This document shows, in pieces, positions 41,076-49,797 of a stretch of 64,000 bases of DNA. Position 1 is the stretch's first letter; the number at the start of each line of letters is the position of its first letter. Both the position numbers and the translations under genes were made by a program. The stretch lies in NCBI GenBank assembly GCA_038138145.1, contig JAYQDD010000001.1, forward strand, positions 1-64,000, read 5' to 3'. Source of the DNA: UBA3537 sp038138145. Lineage in GTDB: Bacteria > Bacteroidota > Bacteroidia > Flavobacteriales > Flavobacteriaceae. Under the pieces are notes generated by a model. That model searched no databases and was not told the DNA's origin. It saw nothing but the letters and a program-made list of their open reading frames with translations.

Positions 41076-41154
41076 ATTCCCCAAAAATAAAAGTTATTGT
41101 AATGGATTATGCATGGGAGCCAATAGAAGCACAGTCGAATTATTTTTTTGAGGT
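41076..41154 (+). repeat. Hairpin-headed interspersed repeat, copy D3 (internal)
   Basis: The block at 41107-41146 matches D2 at 28 of 40 positions, and the GAGGT tail is shared with D1. The preceding 30 bases (ATTCCCCAAAAATAAAAG...) are a decayed form of the D2 palindrome arm. It is older or more degenerate than D1 and D2, has the same orientation, and separates the ten-gene operon from the two last island genes. Confidence 0.65.
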
Positions 41155-41244
41155 CCATTTGGAAATTTTACACTACTAACTAAAGAATAATATTATAAAT
41201 TTTCAATAGCACTTTTATAAATTAAAAAACGCATACCTAAAATA

Positions 41245-41652
41245 ATGACAATCCAAGCGGGAGACATACTTTCATACAATGGTGAAAAAACAATCATTGC
41301 AACAGAGCCACTAAAACCTTATTTGGAAACTAGAAGTAATGTAAGTTTTATTATTAAATCAACTGCTTTAGTGAGAGGTTATATTGGTACTTGGAAAATT
41401 AAAAACAAAGAACTTTACCTTGTTTCTCTGGTTGGTTTTATTGATAATAATGAGAAAGTAGACCTAAACTATTTATTTTTAGATAAAATAGAAGTTTTCG
41501 CAGATTGGTTCTCTGGTGATATTAGAATTCCTGAAGGGAATCTGCTTCAAAAAATTAATATAGGATACGAATCTGTTTATGAAAGAGACAGAATACTCAA
41601 ATTCAATAAGGGAATATTGATTAGCGAAACAATAAAAGACAATACAAAATAA
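41245..41652 (+). CDS. Conserved hypothetical protein in the island
   Basis: This 135-aa protein has no signal. Motifs such as YNGEKTIIATEPLKPYLE, ALVRGYIGTWKIKNKELYLVSL and EVFADWFSGDIRIPEG look like a conserved Bacteroidota family, and I recall similar proteins near toxin-immunity or Rhs-type loci, but cannot name it. It lies between repeats D3 and D2, with one further gene, and apart from the main operon. Confidence 0.62.
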   Translation: MTIQAGDILSYNGEKTIIATEPLKPYLETRSNVSFIIKSTALVRGYIGTWKIKNKELYLVSLVGFIDNNEKVDLNYLFLDKIEVFADWFSGDIRIPEGNLLQKINIGYESVYERDRILKFNKGILISETIKDNTK

Positions 41653-41738
41653 GAAAATATAGATTCAACTGATAGAGTCAAAAATAAATTATGATATTAT
41701 TGTTTTGTACCAATTGTGTACTAAAAAATTAATTTTTT

Positions 41739-42503
41739 ATGCTTAGATTTAGTAAAATTCTTAAAATTAATTCAATGACAATTACTAAAAAATCCACAAC
41801 CGAAGAATTATATAAAATTGTTGAAAATATTGTGCATGAAGATTTACCTACACGAGATAAATTTTCACTTGATGTGATTAATTTTATTAATTCAAACAAT
41901 CAATATTATTGGTTTTTGTTAAATGTAAATAATTCTTTGGGTCTCTGGCAAAATAAAATTGATGATGAAGGATTAGATTTAAGTATTGGGGAATTATATC
42001 TTAAAGGAAGAGATTTGAATTTTAACCCTTATGAAAAGTACAGATTGTTTTATGACTGGAGAGAAGAAAAATTTGGGACTGAAGAAGATGATGATGAGCC
42101 AACTTCTTTTTTTAATGCAATAATCAATTCATTTTATGATTTTGATTCAAATAACGATTTGATATCACTAAGCGAGGATGAGTTAGTAGAATTTATAAAC
42201 TTGTCCAAAACAGTTCTTTTATGTACAATATGTAAAGAATGTGAAAATGATGCAGATTCTGATGATATAACCAATATATTACTAAATATTAACTTTGATA
42301 ACCTTCCTCTAATTAATGATGAATTAGGTGGGGGAGATTTAGCTTCTGAAATTTTGGAAGATGTTTTAGTATCTTTAGGTGTTGATATTGAGTTCTATAA
42401 GAACGAAGAGGTTTTATGGAGAGACCAATACCTTATGAATTACGAAGAGGTTGCTCAGGTATTATTAGATAATGATGTTTTTGATCTAGATTATATACGA
42501 TAA
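41739..42503 (+). CDS. Unrecognised acidic island protein
   Basis: This 254-aa acidic protein (ATG 41739; the ATG at 41775 is an alternative) has no signal or membrane segment. Asp/Glu-rich stretches (DWREEKFGTEEDDDEPTSFF) alternate with predicted helices, and a CTICKECENDAD cysteine group at about residue 162 might bind metal. No family recognised. It is last before repeat D2 and the PUL, so it is the right-most gene of the island. Confidence 0.58.
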   Translation: MLRFSKILKINSMTITKKSTTEELYKIVENIVHEDLPTRDKFSLDVINFINSNNQYYWFLLNVNNSLGLWQNKIDDEGLDLSIGELYLKGRDLNFNPYEKYRLFYDWREEKFGTEEDDDEPTSFFNAIINSFYDFDSNNDLISLSEDELVEFINLSKTVLLCTICKECENDADSDDITNILLNINFDNLPLINDELGGGDLASEILEDVLVSLGVDIEFYKNEEVLWRDQYLMNYEEVAQVLLDNDVFDLDYIR

Positions 42504-42662
42504 TAGCATCCTTATGAATAGGCCTAAATTTAATTAAAGAATAATTAATAAATAAGTTCATATTCCTAAAATTCTAAATCGATAAGTAACCGCATCATGA
42601 GTATTCATACAAGGGAAATTTGAGATTTGTCACTAATCTTAATTCAATCCATGAAATAAAAT

Positions 42663-42738
42663 ATTCCCTAAAATAAATTTTATTTTAGGGAATAATGCCG
42701 TGGAGTCAAAGGGAGTCAAGTCGAACTATTTTTACGGG
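42663..42738 (+). repeat. Hairpin-headed interspersed repeat, copy D2 (right edge of island)
   Basis: It starts with a perfect 31-base palindrome (15-bp arms ATTCCCTAAAATAAA / TTTATTTTAGGGAAT, 42663-42693). The conserved block at 42693-42732 follows, 35 of 40 bases as in D1. The right end is close to the stop of the minus-strand epimerase gene at 42768. The palindrome lacks a T-tract, so it is not a standard terminator. Together with D1 it encloses about 11.2 kb. In the 42504-42767 gap this is the only structure I see. Confidence 0.78.
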
Positions 42739-42767
42739 GATTTGATAATTTTTAATAAAATAGTTTG

Positions 42768-43664
42768 TTATTTAATTTTAATACTTACTTGCCATTCAAT
42801 GCTATAACTTTGACCTGGTGATAATTTTTTTAGTCCAATTTTGTTATTAAAACTATCTGAAACACCTGTCATTGGTTCAATGGCAATAGCATTAGTATTC
42901 ATTGGTGTATATAATTGCAAAAAGCTCTCTTTTTCTGAAGACTTTATAACCAAGTCATATTCTGGTGTAAAAAATTTAACGTCTGGATTTTCCAAAACAA
43001 AAGCATCATCAAATCTTCTTTTTCTCAAACTTAATGGCATTTTTGAGTTAAATGGTTCAAAACCTAAAGCTATATTTTTTTTATTACATTTAATTTTTTT
43101 TATACAGTCAAACTGAATCTTACTCTTGTCTAAATCTTCACTTTTAAAATAGGGGTGCCATCCAACTGTAAATGGAAGTTTTTTATCATCCAAGTTGATG
43201 ACGTTAATTTTTAAAGATAAAAACTCATTTGTGAGTTTGTATGTCAATTCTACACGAAACTTAAATGGATAGCCAGTGGGCGGATTTAGTTCCTCATAAT
43301 AAAGTTTAATTTCTGCATGATTTTCGAATTTTTTCAATTCGTCCACCAGAAAAGCTTTATTGTAAACTAATCCGTGAATAGCATTATTTAGTTGTTTTTC
43401 ATTACACTGTAAGTTGTAATTTGATCCCTTAAAATTGAATTGTCCATCATTAATTCTATTTGCAAATGGAAATAAAATTGAACTGGGATACGTTTTTTTA
43501 TAGTCTAAAGGGTAAAGATTTGTAATAACTTTGATGTTTCTTATATTGAGTTCATTAAGACTAGCGCCATAGCTTAACTGAATTTTTGCTTTTGTTCCAG
43601 AAATTGAGTCTAATATTTCAATTACTTTGTTGTTTTTATGATGTATTTTTTTGATTGTAAACAC
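42768..43664 (-). CDS. Aldose 1-epimerase family protein
   Basis: This 298-aa protein has a galactose-mutarotase fold: FPFANRINDGQFNFKG, then NAIHGLVYNKAF (active-site His), PFTVGWHPYF (second His) and the C-terminal AIEPMTGVSDSFN. It has no signal, so it acts in the cytoplasm on sugars released by the PUL. The start is GTG at 43664; no ATG fits before an in-frame stop. It lies 26 bp downstream of the formylglycine-generating enzyme gene on the same strand and is probably co-transcribed with it. Confidence 0.88.
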   Translation of the reverse strand: MFTIKKIHHKNNKVIEILDSISGTKAKIQLSYGASLNELNIRNIKVITNLYPLDYKKTYPSSILFPFANRINDGQFNFKGSNYNLQCNEKQLNNAIHGLVYNKAFLVDELKKFENHAEIKLYYEELNPPTGYPFKFRVELTYKLTNEFLSLKINVINLDDKKLPFTVGWHPYFKSEDLDKSKIQFDCIKKIKCNKKNIALGFEPFNSKMPLSLRKRRFDDAFVLENPDVKFFTPEYDLVIKSSEKESFLQLYTPMNTNAIAIEPMTGVSDSFNNKIGLKKLSPGQSYSIEWQVSIKIK

Positions 43665-43690
43665 TATTTCTGGATGTTAGATTCAAAAAA

Positions 43691-44734
43691 TTACTTTGAC
43701 AATACAGTTCTAAAACCAAGATGTTCTAAAGACGTGTGAGGATCAGTTGCCATTCTAGAAGAAACTCTATAACTAGCGCAATAGGAAGCGTTACACAAAA
43801 AAGACCCCCCGCGTATGACTTTTTCTTGGATGTATGGATTATTTGGGTTGAAAGCTTTTTTTGCTCCTTGTGGATTATTTATAACCCCATTTTTTAAACA
43901 ATCTCGATAGTAATTTATATTATACCAATCACTTGTCCACTCCCAAACATTTCCTGAAATTTCGTAAAGTCCATAATCGTTTGGAGGATAGGTTTTTACA
44001 GGTGCACTTTTTTCAAAACCATCAGCTTTTGTATTAGTTACTGGAAACTCACCCTCCCAACTGTTTACATATTTTGATAATGAGTTTGTTAGATTTCCCC
44101 AAGAATAAATTTTATTCTTTTTTCCTCCACGAGCAGCAAACTCCCATTCTGCCTCAGTAGGTAATCGCTTACCAGACCATTGGCAATAAGCCATAGCATC
44201 TTCATAAGAAACATGTACAACAGGGTAATTTTCTTTACCAATAATACTACTTCCTTTACCTTCAGGCTCTTTCCAATTTGCTCCAATACTCCATTTCCAC
44301 CATTGTGAAAAATCATATAAGTTGGGAACAGACTCGAGTGTTTTTTTAAACAATAATGAACCTGGTTTTAATACTGAATCATGTGGTTTTGGAGTACCTA
44401 CTGGAAGTTGTTGTTTTATCAAATCCCAATTCACGGGCCGTTCTGCAGTAGTGATATAGTTTGTGGCTTCAACAAATTTTGAAAATTGAGCATTCGTAAC
44501 CTCAGTGACATCCATAAAAAAACCATCAATTAGGACAGTGTGTTTGGGTTTTTCATGAGGTAATGCCATGACATCATCGGCGGAGGCACCCATCTCAAAA
44601 AGCCCCCCAGGGATCCAAACCATACCCTCCATTTTAGATAGTAATGTTAAATTTTTTTTTGCTTTTTTATTTTCACACGATTGTGATAAAAAAAATAAAA
44701 TTAATGTTGCTTTAATTAATGTGTTGATTGTCAT
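43691..44734 (-). CDS. Formylglycine-generating enzyme family protein (sulfatase activator)
   Basis: This 347-aa protein has a lipoprotein-like signal (FFLSQSC, Cys20) and an FGE-sulfatase fold: MVWIPGGLFEMG, VTEVTNAQFSKFVEAT, RLPTEAEWEFAARGG, GNVWEWTSDWY. The active-site pair is present: RGGSFLCNASYCASYR, with Cys314 and Cys319 in the CxxSYC arrangement of true formylglycine-generating enzymes. It would convert the sulfatase active-site Cys to formylglycine. Three sulfatases lie next door on the plus strand, which makes this assignment strong. It diverges from the sulfatase-GH10 gene. Confidence 0.9.
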   Translation of the reverse strand: MTINTLIKATLILFFLSQSCENKKAKKNLTLLSKMEGMVWIPGGLFEMGASADDVMALPHEKPKHTVLIDGFFMDVTEVTNAQFSKFVEATNYITTAERPVNWDLIKQQLPVGTPKPHDSVLKPGSLLFKKTLESVPNLYDFSQWWKWSIGANWKEPEGKGSSIIGKENYPVVHVSYEDAMAYCQWSGKRLPTEAEWEFAARGGKKNKIYSWGNLTNSLSKYVNSWEGEFPVTNTKADGFEKSAPVKTYPPNDYGLYEISGNVWEWTSDWYNINYYRDCLKNGVINNPQGAKKAFNPNNPYIQEKVIRGGSFLCNASYCASYRVSSRMATDPHTSLEHLGFRTVLSK

Positions 44735-44882
44735 TAGGTTGAATTTTATTAATAAAAATACAATTTTAGTACAGAACTAAATATTAATTAACACTAACAT
44801 CTTCATTTATCATAGTTTTTGCATCATAATTTTTATAACTTAATTTTTTAGAAATACTAAATTTGATAATATATAATACATT

Positions 44883-47459
44883 ATGAAGAAAATATTAAAC
44901 CTCATTTCATTATTGTTATTTTTCTTTGGTATCACTCATGCTCAAGATTCTCAAACTGCCCCAAATATTCTGTTTATTGCGGTTGATGATTTAAAACCAA
45001 CCATTGGAGCTTTTGGAGATGATTTGGCACATACTCCAAATATTGACTTATTAGCAGAACAGGCTACAGTTTTCCTAAATAATCATACCCAGCAAGCTGT
45101 TTGTGGTCCATCACGTGCTAGTTTAATGACTGGTAAACGTCCTGACTACACAAAGGTTAGAGATTTAAAAACAAAAATGCGTGATATGGTTCCAGAAATT
45201 GTAACGATACCACAATATTTCAGAAATCAGGGGTATAAGACTATCGGTTTAGGTAAAATTTTTGATCCACGCTGTGTAGATGAATTTAGAGATAAACCGT
45301 CCTGGTCGGTACCCTTCATGCCAGAACACAAATTTGAATACCCTAACGATTTTGGACCTCCCGCTATGGGCTTTTATCAAGATCCAAAAATTAAGCAGTA
45401 CATTCAAAAATTAAGAAACGAAGCCAAAGCAAATGGTATCAAAAATTTAGGAAAATATTTAAGAGATACATTTAAACCCCCATTTGAAAAGACTGATGCC
45501 CCAGACGACGCTTATGTCGATGGTGCTCTTGCAATGTATACCAATAAATTTCTTGATGAATATAAACCAGAATCCAATGAACCATTCTTTTTAGCAGTTG
45601 GATTTAAACGCCCTCATTTACCTTTTACTGCACCAAAAAAGTATTGGGACATGTACAATCTATCAAAATTTGAAATCGCTAAATTTCAACAAAATTCAAA
45701 AAATGGTCCAAGCATTGCTTATCACAGTTCCGGAGAGCTGAGATCTTATATCACTCCTGAAATTTCTTATGAGATTTCAAAAAACAATCGAGTGAAACTT
45801 TCTGAGGAATTCCAAAAAGACCTTATTCATGGTTACTATGCCAGTACTAGTTTTATTGATGCCCAAATTGGTAAAATAGTAGATAAGCTTAAAGAAACAG
45901 GTCTAGATAAAAACACGATTATCGTCATTTGGGGAGACCATGGTTGGCATTTGGGCGATCATGGCTTGTGGAACAAACACTCAAATTTTGAACAAGCTAC
46001 ACGTTCACCACTTATTATTTTTGATCCACGAGTTAAAAAGCGAATACAAATCAAATCGCCAACAGAATTTATAGATATTTTCCCAACCCTGTGTGCTGCT
46101 ACTGGTTTGCAAATTCCAGAAAATTTGGATGGAAAAAACTTAATGCCATTAATTAAAGGTGAGCAAATTTCCATCAAACCTTTTGCTGTAAGTCAATGGA
46201 CTAGTGCTAAAAAAACAGGTTACAGCTTCAGAACAGACCGCTATCGCTACACGGTGTGGCTCAATGGTAAGAAAAGCACAGATCCCGTTTTTGAAGAGGA
46301 TATTTTCGCAGAAGAACTCTATGATTATAGAACTGATCCAGCTGAGACCATCAATCTTGCTGGAGAAAAACAATCTGTTAACTTAATTAAGAGATTTCAA
46401 AAATTAGCGGCTAATTTTTTTAATTCTCAGAGTGCTATACCAATGAAGGTGTTGGTCAATACTTCGAGAGATAAATTATCCATAGGAGCAACACTAAACC
46501 ATCACGAGTTGGGAGGTAAAAAAGAAGAACTTTTTTTAAAAGATTTCAAATTTTTAACCCCTGCAAATGCCGCAAAACAACAACGTATATATCCAAGCCC
46601 AGGTGTTTGGCAATGGGATCGTATTGAAGAATTTTTGGAGTTCTCCAAAAGCCATAATTTAACGCTTCGCGTACATGGACCTATCAGTCCACAAGCTTCT
46701 AAATGGGCCAAGGAAGATCATAGAACAGCTCAAGAGCTAGAAGAGGTTATGGTTGAATTTATGACAGCTTCAGCATTACGTTACAATGAAGAACCAACTG
46801 TAAAGTATATGGATGTTGTTAACGAAACTATTTTACCTGATGGCAGTTGGTTTGGTCCTAAATCAGGAACAAATAGTTGGGAAAATCCATGGCTAACCAT
46901 AGGTCTTGATGAAAATGGTTTTCCAAACTATATTGTTAAAGCTTTTGAAATTGCAACGAAATATGCGCCAAACGTTAAGCTAGTTTATAATCAGAACGCT
47001 GGAATGCAAAAACCTATGTGGAACAAGGTCAAAGAAACAATTCTCTATCTTAGAAGTAAAGGTCTCAGAGTCGATGGAATTGGTTGGCAGGGGCATTTAA
47101 AGTTGAGTAGAACCACGGGAGATTTTATTGAAAAGACTGATGAAGCTTTAATTGAGTTGTCAAACCTAATTGATTGGGCACATGCCAATGATTTGGACTT
47201 TCATGTTACTGAATTAGATTATAAAGTGATTGATAAGTCGAAATTAGAGGATGAGTTTCAGACCCAAGCTATTCTGTATCAAAAAATAGTTAATGTGTTG
47301 AAATCTAAAACCAGTACTGGTGTAGTGACTTTGAACTTATGGGATATGGGGGAACGTTTCAAAAAACCAAATATTTATTTTCAATCCATATATGACAAAG
47401 AATACAACCCAACACCTGCTTATAACGTCATCAAAAATGCACTTATATATAATGACTAA
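44883..47459 (+). CDS. Sulfatase-GH10 xylanase fusion protein
   Basis: This 858-aa protein has a signal peptide ending THAQ. Residues 25-505 are a sulfatase of the iduronate-2-sulfatase/S1 type: NILFIAVDDLKPTIGAF, VCGPSRASLMTG (Cys74, CxPSR activation motif), GDHGWHLGDHGLW. Residues about 530-858 are a glycoside hydrolase family 10 domain: SIGATLNHHEL, DVVNE (acid/base Glu648) and HVTELD (nucleophile Glu777). The usual GHTLVWH motif is replaced by RVHGPISPQASKW, so the -1 subsite is atypical. One protein would thus remove sulfate and cut a beta-1,4-xylan-like chain. It overlaps the GH3 gene by 8 bp. The fold assignments are firm; the substrate is inferred. Confidence 0.9.
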   Translation: MKKILNLISLLLFFFGITHAQDSQTAPNILFIAVDDLKPTIGAFGDDLAHTPNIDLLAEQATVFLNNHTQQAVCGPSRASLMTGKRPDYTKVRDLKTKMRDMVPEIVTIPQYFRNQGYKTIGLGKIFDPRCVDEFRDKPSWSVPFMPEHKFEYPNDFGPPAMGFYQDPKIKQYIQKLRNEAKANGIKNLGKYLRDTFKPPFEKTDAPDDAYVDGALAMYTNKFLDEYKPESNEPFFLAVGFKRPHLPFTAPKKYWDMYNLSKFEIAKFQQNSKNGPSIAYHSSGELRSYITPEISYEISKNNRVKLSEEFQKDLIHGYYASTSFIDAQIGKIVDKLKETGLDKNTIIVIWGDHGWHLGDHGLWNKHSNFEQATRSPLIIFDPRVKKRIQIKSPTEFIDIFPTLCAATGLQIPENLDGKNLMPLIKGEQISIKPFAVSQWTSAKKTGYSFRTDRYRYTVWLNGKKSTDPVFEEDIFAEELYDYRTDPAETINLAGEKQSVNLIKRFQKLAANFFNSQSAIPMKVLVNTSRDKLSIGATLNHHELGGKKEELFLKDFKFLTPANAAKQQRIYPSPGVWQWDRIEEFLEFSKSHNLTLRVHGPISPQASKWAKEDHRTAQELEEVMVEFMTASALRYNEEPTVKYMDVVNETILPDGSWFGPKSGTNSWENPWLTIGLDENGFPNYIVKAFEIATKYAPNVKLVYNQNAGMQKPMWNKVKETILYLRSKGLRVDGIGWQGHLKLSRTTGDFIEKTDEALIELSNLIDWAHANDLDFHVTELDYKVIDKSKLEDEFQTQAILYQKIVNVLKSKTSTGVVTLNLWDMGERFKKPNIYFQSIYDKEYNPTPAYNVIKNALIYND

Positions 47460-49797
47460 GAATATATTCTATAGAATCAATATTACTGTACTAATACTCA
47501 TAAGTAGTATTTTTATTGCAAATGCTCAAACTCCTTTATACCTAGATTCGTCGCTTTCTACTGAAGAACGTGTGGAAGACCTTATGTCCCACATGACTTT
47601 GGAAGAAAAAGTCTACCAAATGAACCAATTTGTAGGATTGGATCATATGCGGCAAGCTGAAAAAAATTTAACCGAGGAAGAATTACATTCTAATGATGCA
47701 CAAGGATTTTATAAGGGAATTTTTAGTGATGATGTTGCTGAAATGACTCGAAGAGGCGAAATTGGGTCTTTTTTACATGTTTTAACACCTAAGGAGTCAA
47801 ACTTATTACAGGACCTAGCAGCACAATCAAGACTTAAAATACCACTACTCATAGGAATTGATGCTATTCATGGTAATGCCTTGGTTTCTGGAACTACGGT
47901 TTATCCTTCTCCAATTACATTAGCATCTACATGGTCTGATAATTTTCTCGAAATTATTGGAAAACAAACCGCTAAGGAAATGCGTGCAACAGGGTCCCAT
48001 TGGACATTCACCCCAAACATAGATGTATTGCGTGATCCGCGTTGGGGTAGAGTTGGCGAGACCTTTGGAGAAGATCATTTGCTTGTGGGTAATTTGGGTG
48101 CGGCAATGATTAGAGGATTTCAACAAGACGATTTTACAGGTACAGAAAAAGTTATTGCCTGTGCCAAACATATGATTGCAGGTGGTGAGTCCATCAACGG
48201 ATTGAACGCCGCACCAATGGATGTCTCAATGCGAACACTAAAAGAAGTTCATCTAAAACCTTACAAAAAAGCCATTGATCAAGGAGTTTATTCCATTATG
48301 GCGGCACATAATGAACTCAATGGTATACCATGTCATATGAACTCCTGGCTTATGACCGATTTATTTAGAAATAAATGGGGTTTTAATGGGTTTTTTGTGA
48401 GTGATTGGATGGATATTGAACGTATTGAAACTTTACATCATGTAGCTGGAAGTTTAAAAGAGGCGTCATTTCTTTCAGTTAACGCGGGCATGGATATGCA
48501 CATGCATGGGCCAAAATTCCCTGAAGCGATTATAGCTTTAGTGAAGGAAGGTACCTTAGCTTTAGAACGAGTTAATGAGGCATGCAAAAAGATTTTAACG
48601 GCTAAGTTTAAACTTGGATTGTTTGAAAATCGCAAAATAAATTTAGATGAAATTCCTGAAAAAATATTTACTCCTGAACACCAAAAAATTGCTTTAGAAA
48701 CTGCTAGAAGAGGGGCGGTACTATTAAAAAATGATGGAATTTTACCTTTGCTAAAATCTAAAAGTGTGAAGCATATTCTTGTAACGGGCCCAAATGCAAA
48801 CAACCAAACTATTTTAGGAGACTGGCACGCAGTTCAGCCTGATGAAAACGTGACTACGATTTTTGAGGGTATAAAAAACATTGGTACAGACAAGGGATAT
48901 GAAGTAGATTTTTTTGATTCTGGCGAAAATATTCGAAAAATAAAGGATACTGATATTGAAATAGCTACTCAAAGGGCCTCTAATGTTGACTATGTCATTG
49001 TTGTCGTTGGTGATAACTCTATGCGTTATCGTTGGAAAGACAAAACCGCCGGAGAGAATATGGGAAGAGCTGCTTTGGATTTACCAGGTAAGCAATTAAA
49101 ACTGGTTAAGGCTCTAAAAGCTACAGGCACCCCAGTTGTTGTAGTACTTGTTAATGGACGACCGATTTCAGAACCTTGGTTAGAAGATAATATTCCTGCG
49201 ATTTTAGAGGCATGGGAGCCTGGATCTTTGGGCGGTCGCGCAGTTGCAGAAATATTATTTGGTAACATCAACCCAAGTGGAAAGCTCCCGTTGACAGTTG
49301 CACGAGATGTAGGACAATTGAGAATGATATACAATCACAAACCCTCCGCCTATTTCCATAAGTATGCCTTTGAAAAAATCACACCGCTTTATCCTTTTGG
49401 ATTTGGACTGAGTTACACCACTTTTGAATATTCAACCCCCCAACTGTCAGAGCCAGTCTTAAGTCCAAATAGTACAGTAAGCGTTTCGGTTGAGGTTAGT
49501 AATACTGGTAATTATGATGGTGAAGAGGTGGTTCAAATGTATATCAGGGATCAAATAAGTAGCGCAACACGACCCGTCAAGGAACTTAAAGAATACAAAC
49601 GTATATTGATCAAAAAAGGAGAATCTAAAACCGTCTCTTTCAAAATTGATAAAGAAACTTTAGCCTTTTATGATATTAATATGAATTACTGTGTCGAACC
49701 AGGAGATTTTACAATTATGATTGGATCTTCATCTGACAAAAAAGATTTGAAAGCCACCACCTTGTCTGTGAATACAAAAATGAATGTTGATGAATAA
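47452..49797 (+). CDS. Glycoside hydrolase family 3 (beta-glucosidase/xylosidase)
   Basis: The ATG at 47452 gives 781 aa with a signal peptide ending IANAQ; an in-frame ATG farther upstream lies inside the previous gene and lacks a signal. The GH3 N-domain holds NIDVLRDPRWGRVGETFGED, KHMIAGG and the nucleophile in GFFVSDWMD (Asp318). The C-domain holds GDNSMRYRWKDKTAGE, PVVVVLVNGRP and a fibronectin-III end (GDFTIMIGSSS). BglX-like GH3 enzymes release terminal beta-sugars from oligosaccharides in the periplasm. It overlaps the sulfatase-GH10 gene by 8 bp and the next sulfatase by 14 bp, so the three are one operon. Confidence 0.93.
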   Translation: MTKNIFYRINITVLILISSIFIANAQTPLYLDSSLSTEERVEDLMSHMTLEEKVYQMNQFVGLDHMRQAEKNLTEEELHSNDAQGFYKGIFSDDVAEMTRRGEIGSFLHVLTPKESNLLQDLAAQSRLKIPLLIGIDAIHGNALVSGTTVYPSPITLASTWSDNFLEIIGKQTAKEMRATGSHWTFTPNIDVLRDPRWGRVGETFGEDHLLVGNLGAAMIRGFQQDDFTGTEKVIACAKHMIAGGESINGLNAAPMDVSMRTLKEVHLKPYKKAIDQGVYSIMAAHNELNGIPCHMNSWLMTDLFRNKWGFNGFFVSDWMDIERIETLHHVAGSLKEASFLSVNAGMDMHMHGPKFPEAIIALVKEGTLALERVNEACKKILTAKFKLGLFENRKINLDEIPEKIFTPEHQKIALETARRGAVLLKNDGILPLLKSKSVKHILVTGPNANNQTILGDWHAVQPDENVTTIFEGIKNIGTDKGYEVDFFDSGENIRKIKDTDIEIATQRASNVDYVIVVVGDNSMRYRWKDKTAGENMGRAALDLPGKQLKLVKALKATGTPVVVVLVNGRPISEPWLEDNIPAILEAWEPGSLGGRAVAEILFGNINPSGKLPLTVARDVGQLRMIYNHKPSAYFHKYAFEKITPLYPFGFGLSYTTFEYSTPQLSEPVLSPNSTVSVSVEVSNTGNYDGEEVVQMYIRDQISSATRPVKELKEYKRILIKKGESKTVSFKIDKETLAFYDINMNYCVEPGDFTIMIGSSSDKKDLKATTLSVNTKMNVDE

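Noticed and set aside
42663..42693. 31-base palindrome as a bidirectional terminator
   Set aside because: It is symmetric and AT-rich but lacks a T-tract on either side, and a related, decayed form heads repeat D3; it is better seen as part of the repeat.
31491..42732. D repeats as functional tRNA or tmRNA genes
   Set aside because: Only a T-loop-like GTTCGAC word and CTCCA end are present; the 5' side of the T stem does not pair and no cloverleaf can be drawn.
34693..42732. CRISPR array in the island
   Set aside because: The repeats are few, far apart and have genes between them; no regular spacers occur anywhere in the window, and the Cas4-like domain is not accompanied by cas1/cas2.
47392..47451. 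Longer GH3 start inside the sulfatase-GH10 gene
   Set aside because: The extension masks the signal peptide that begins at 47452.
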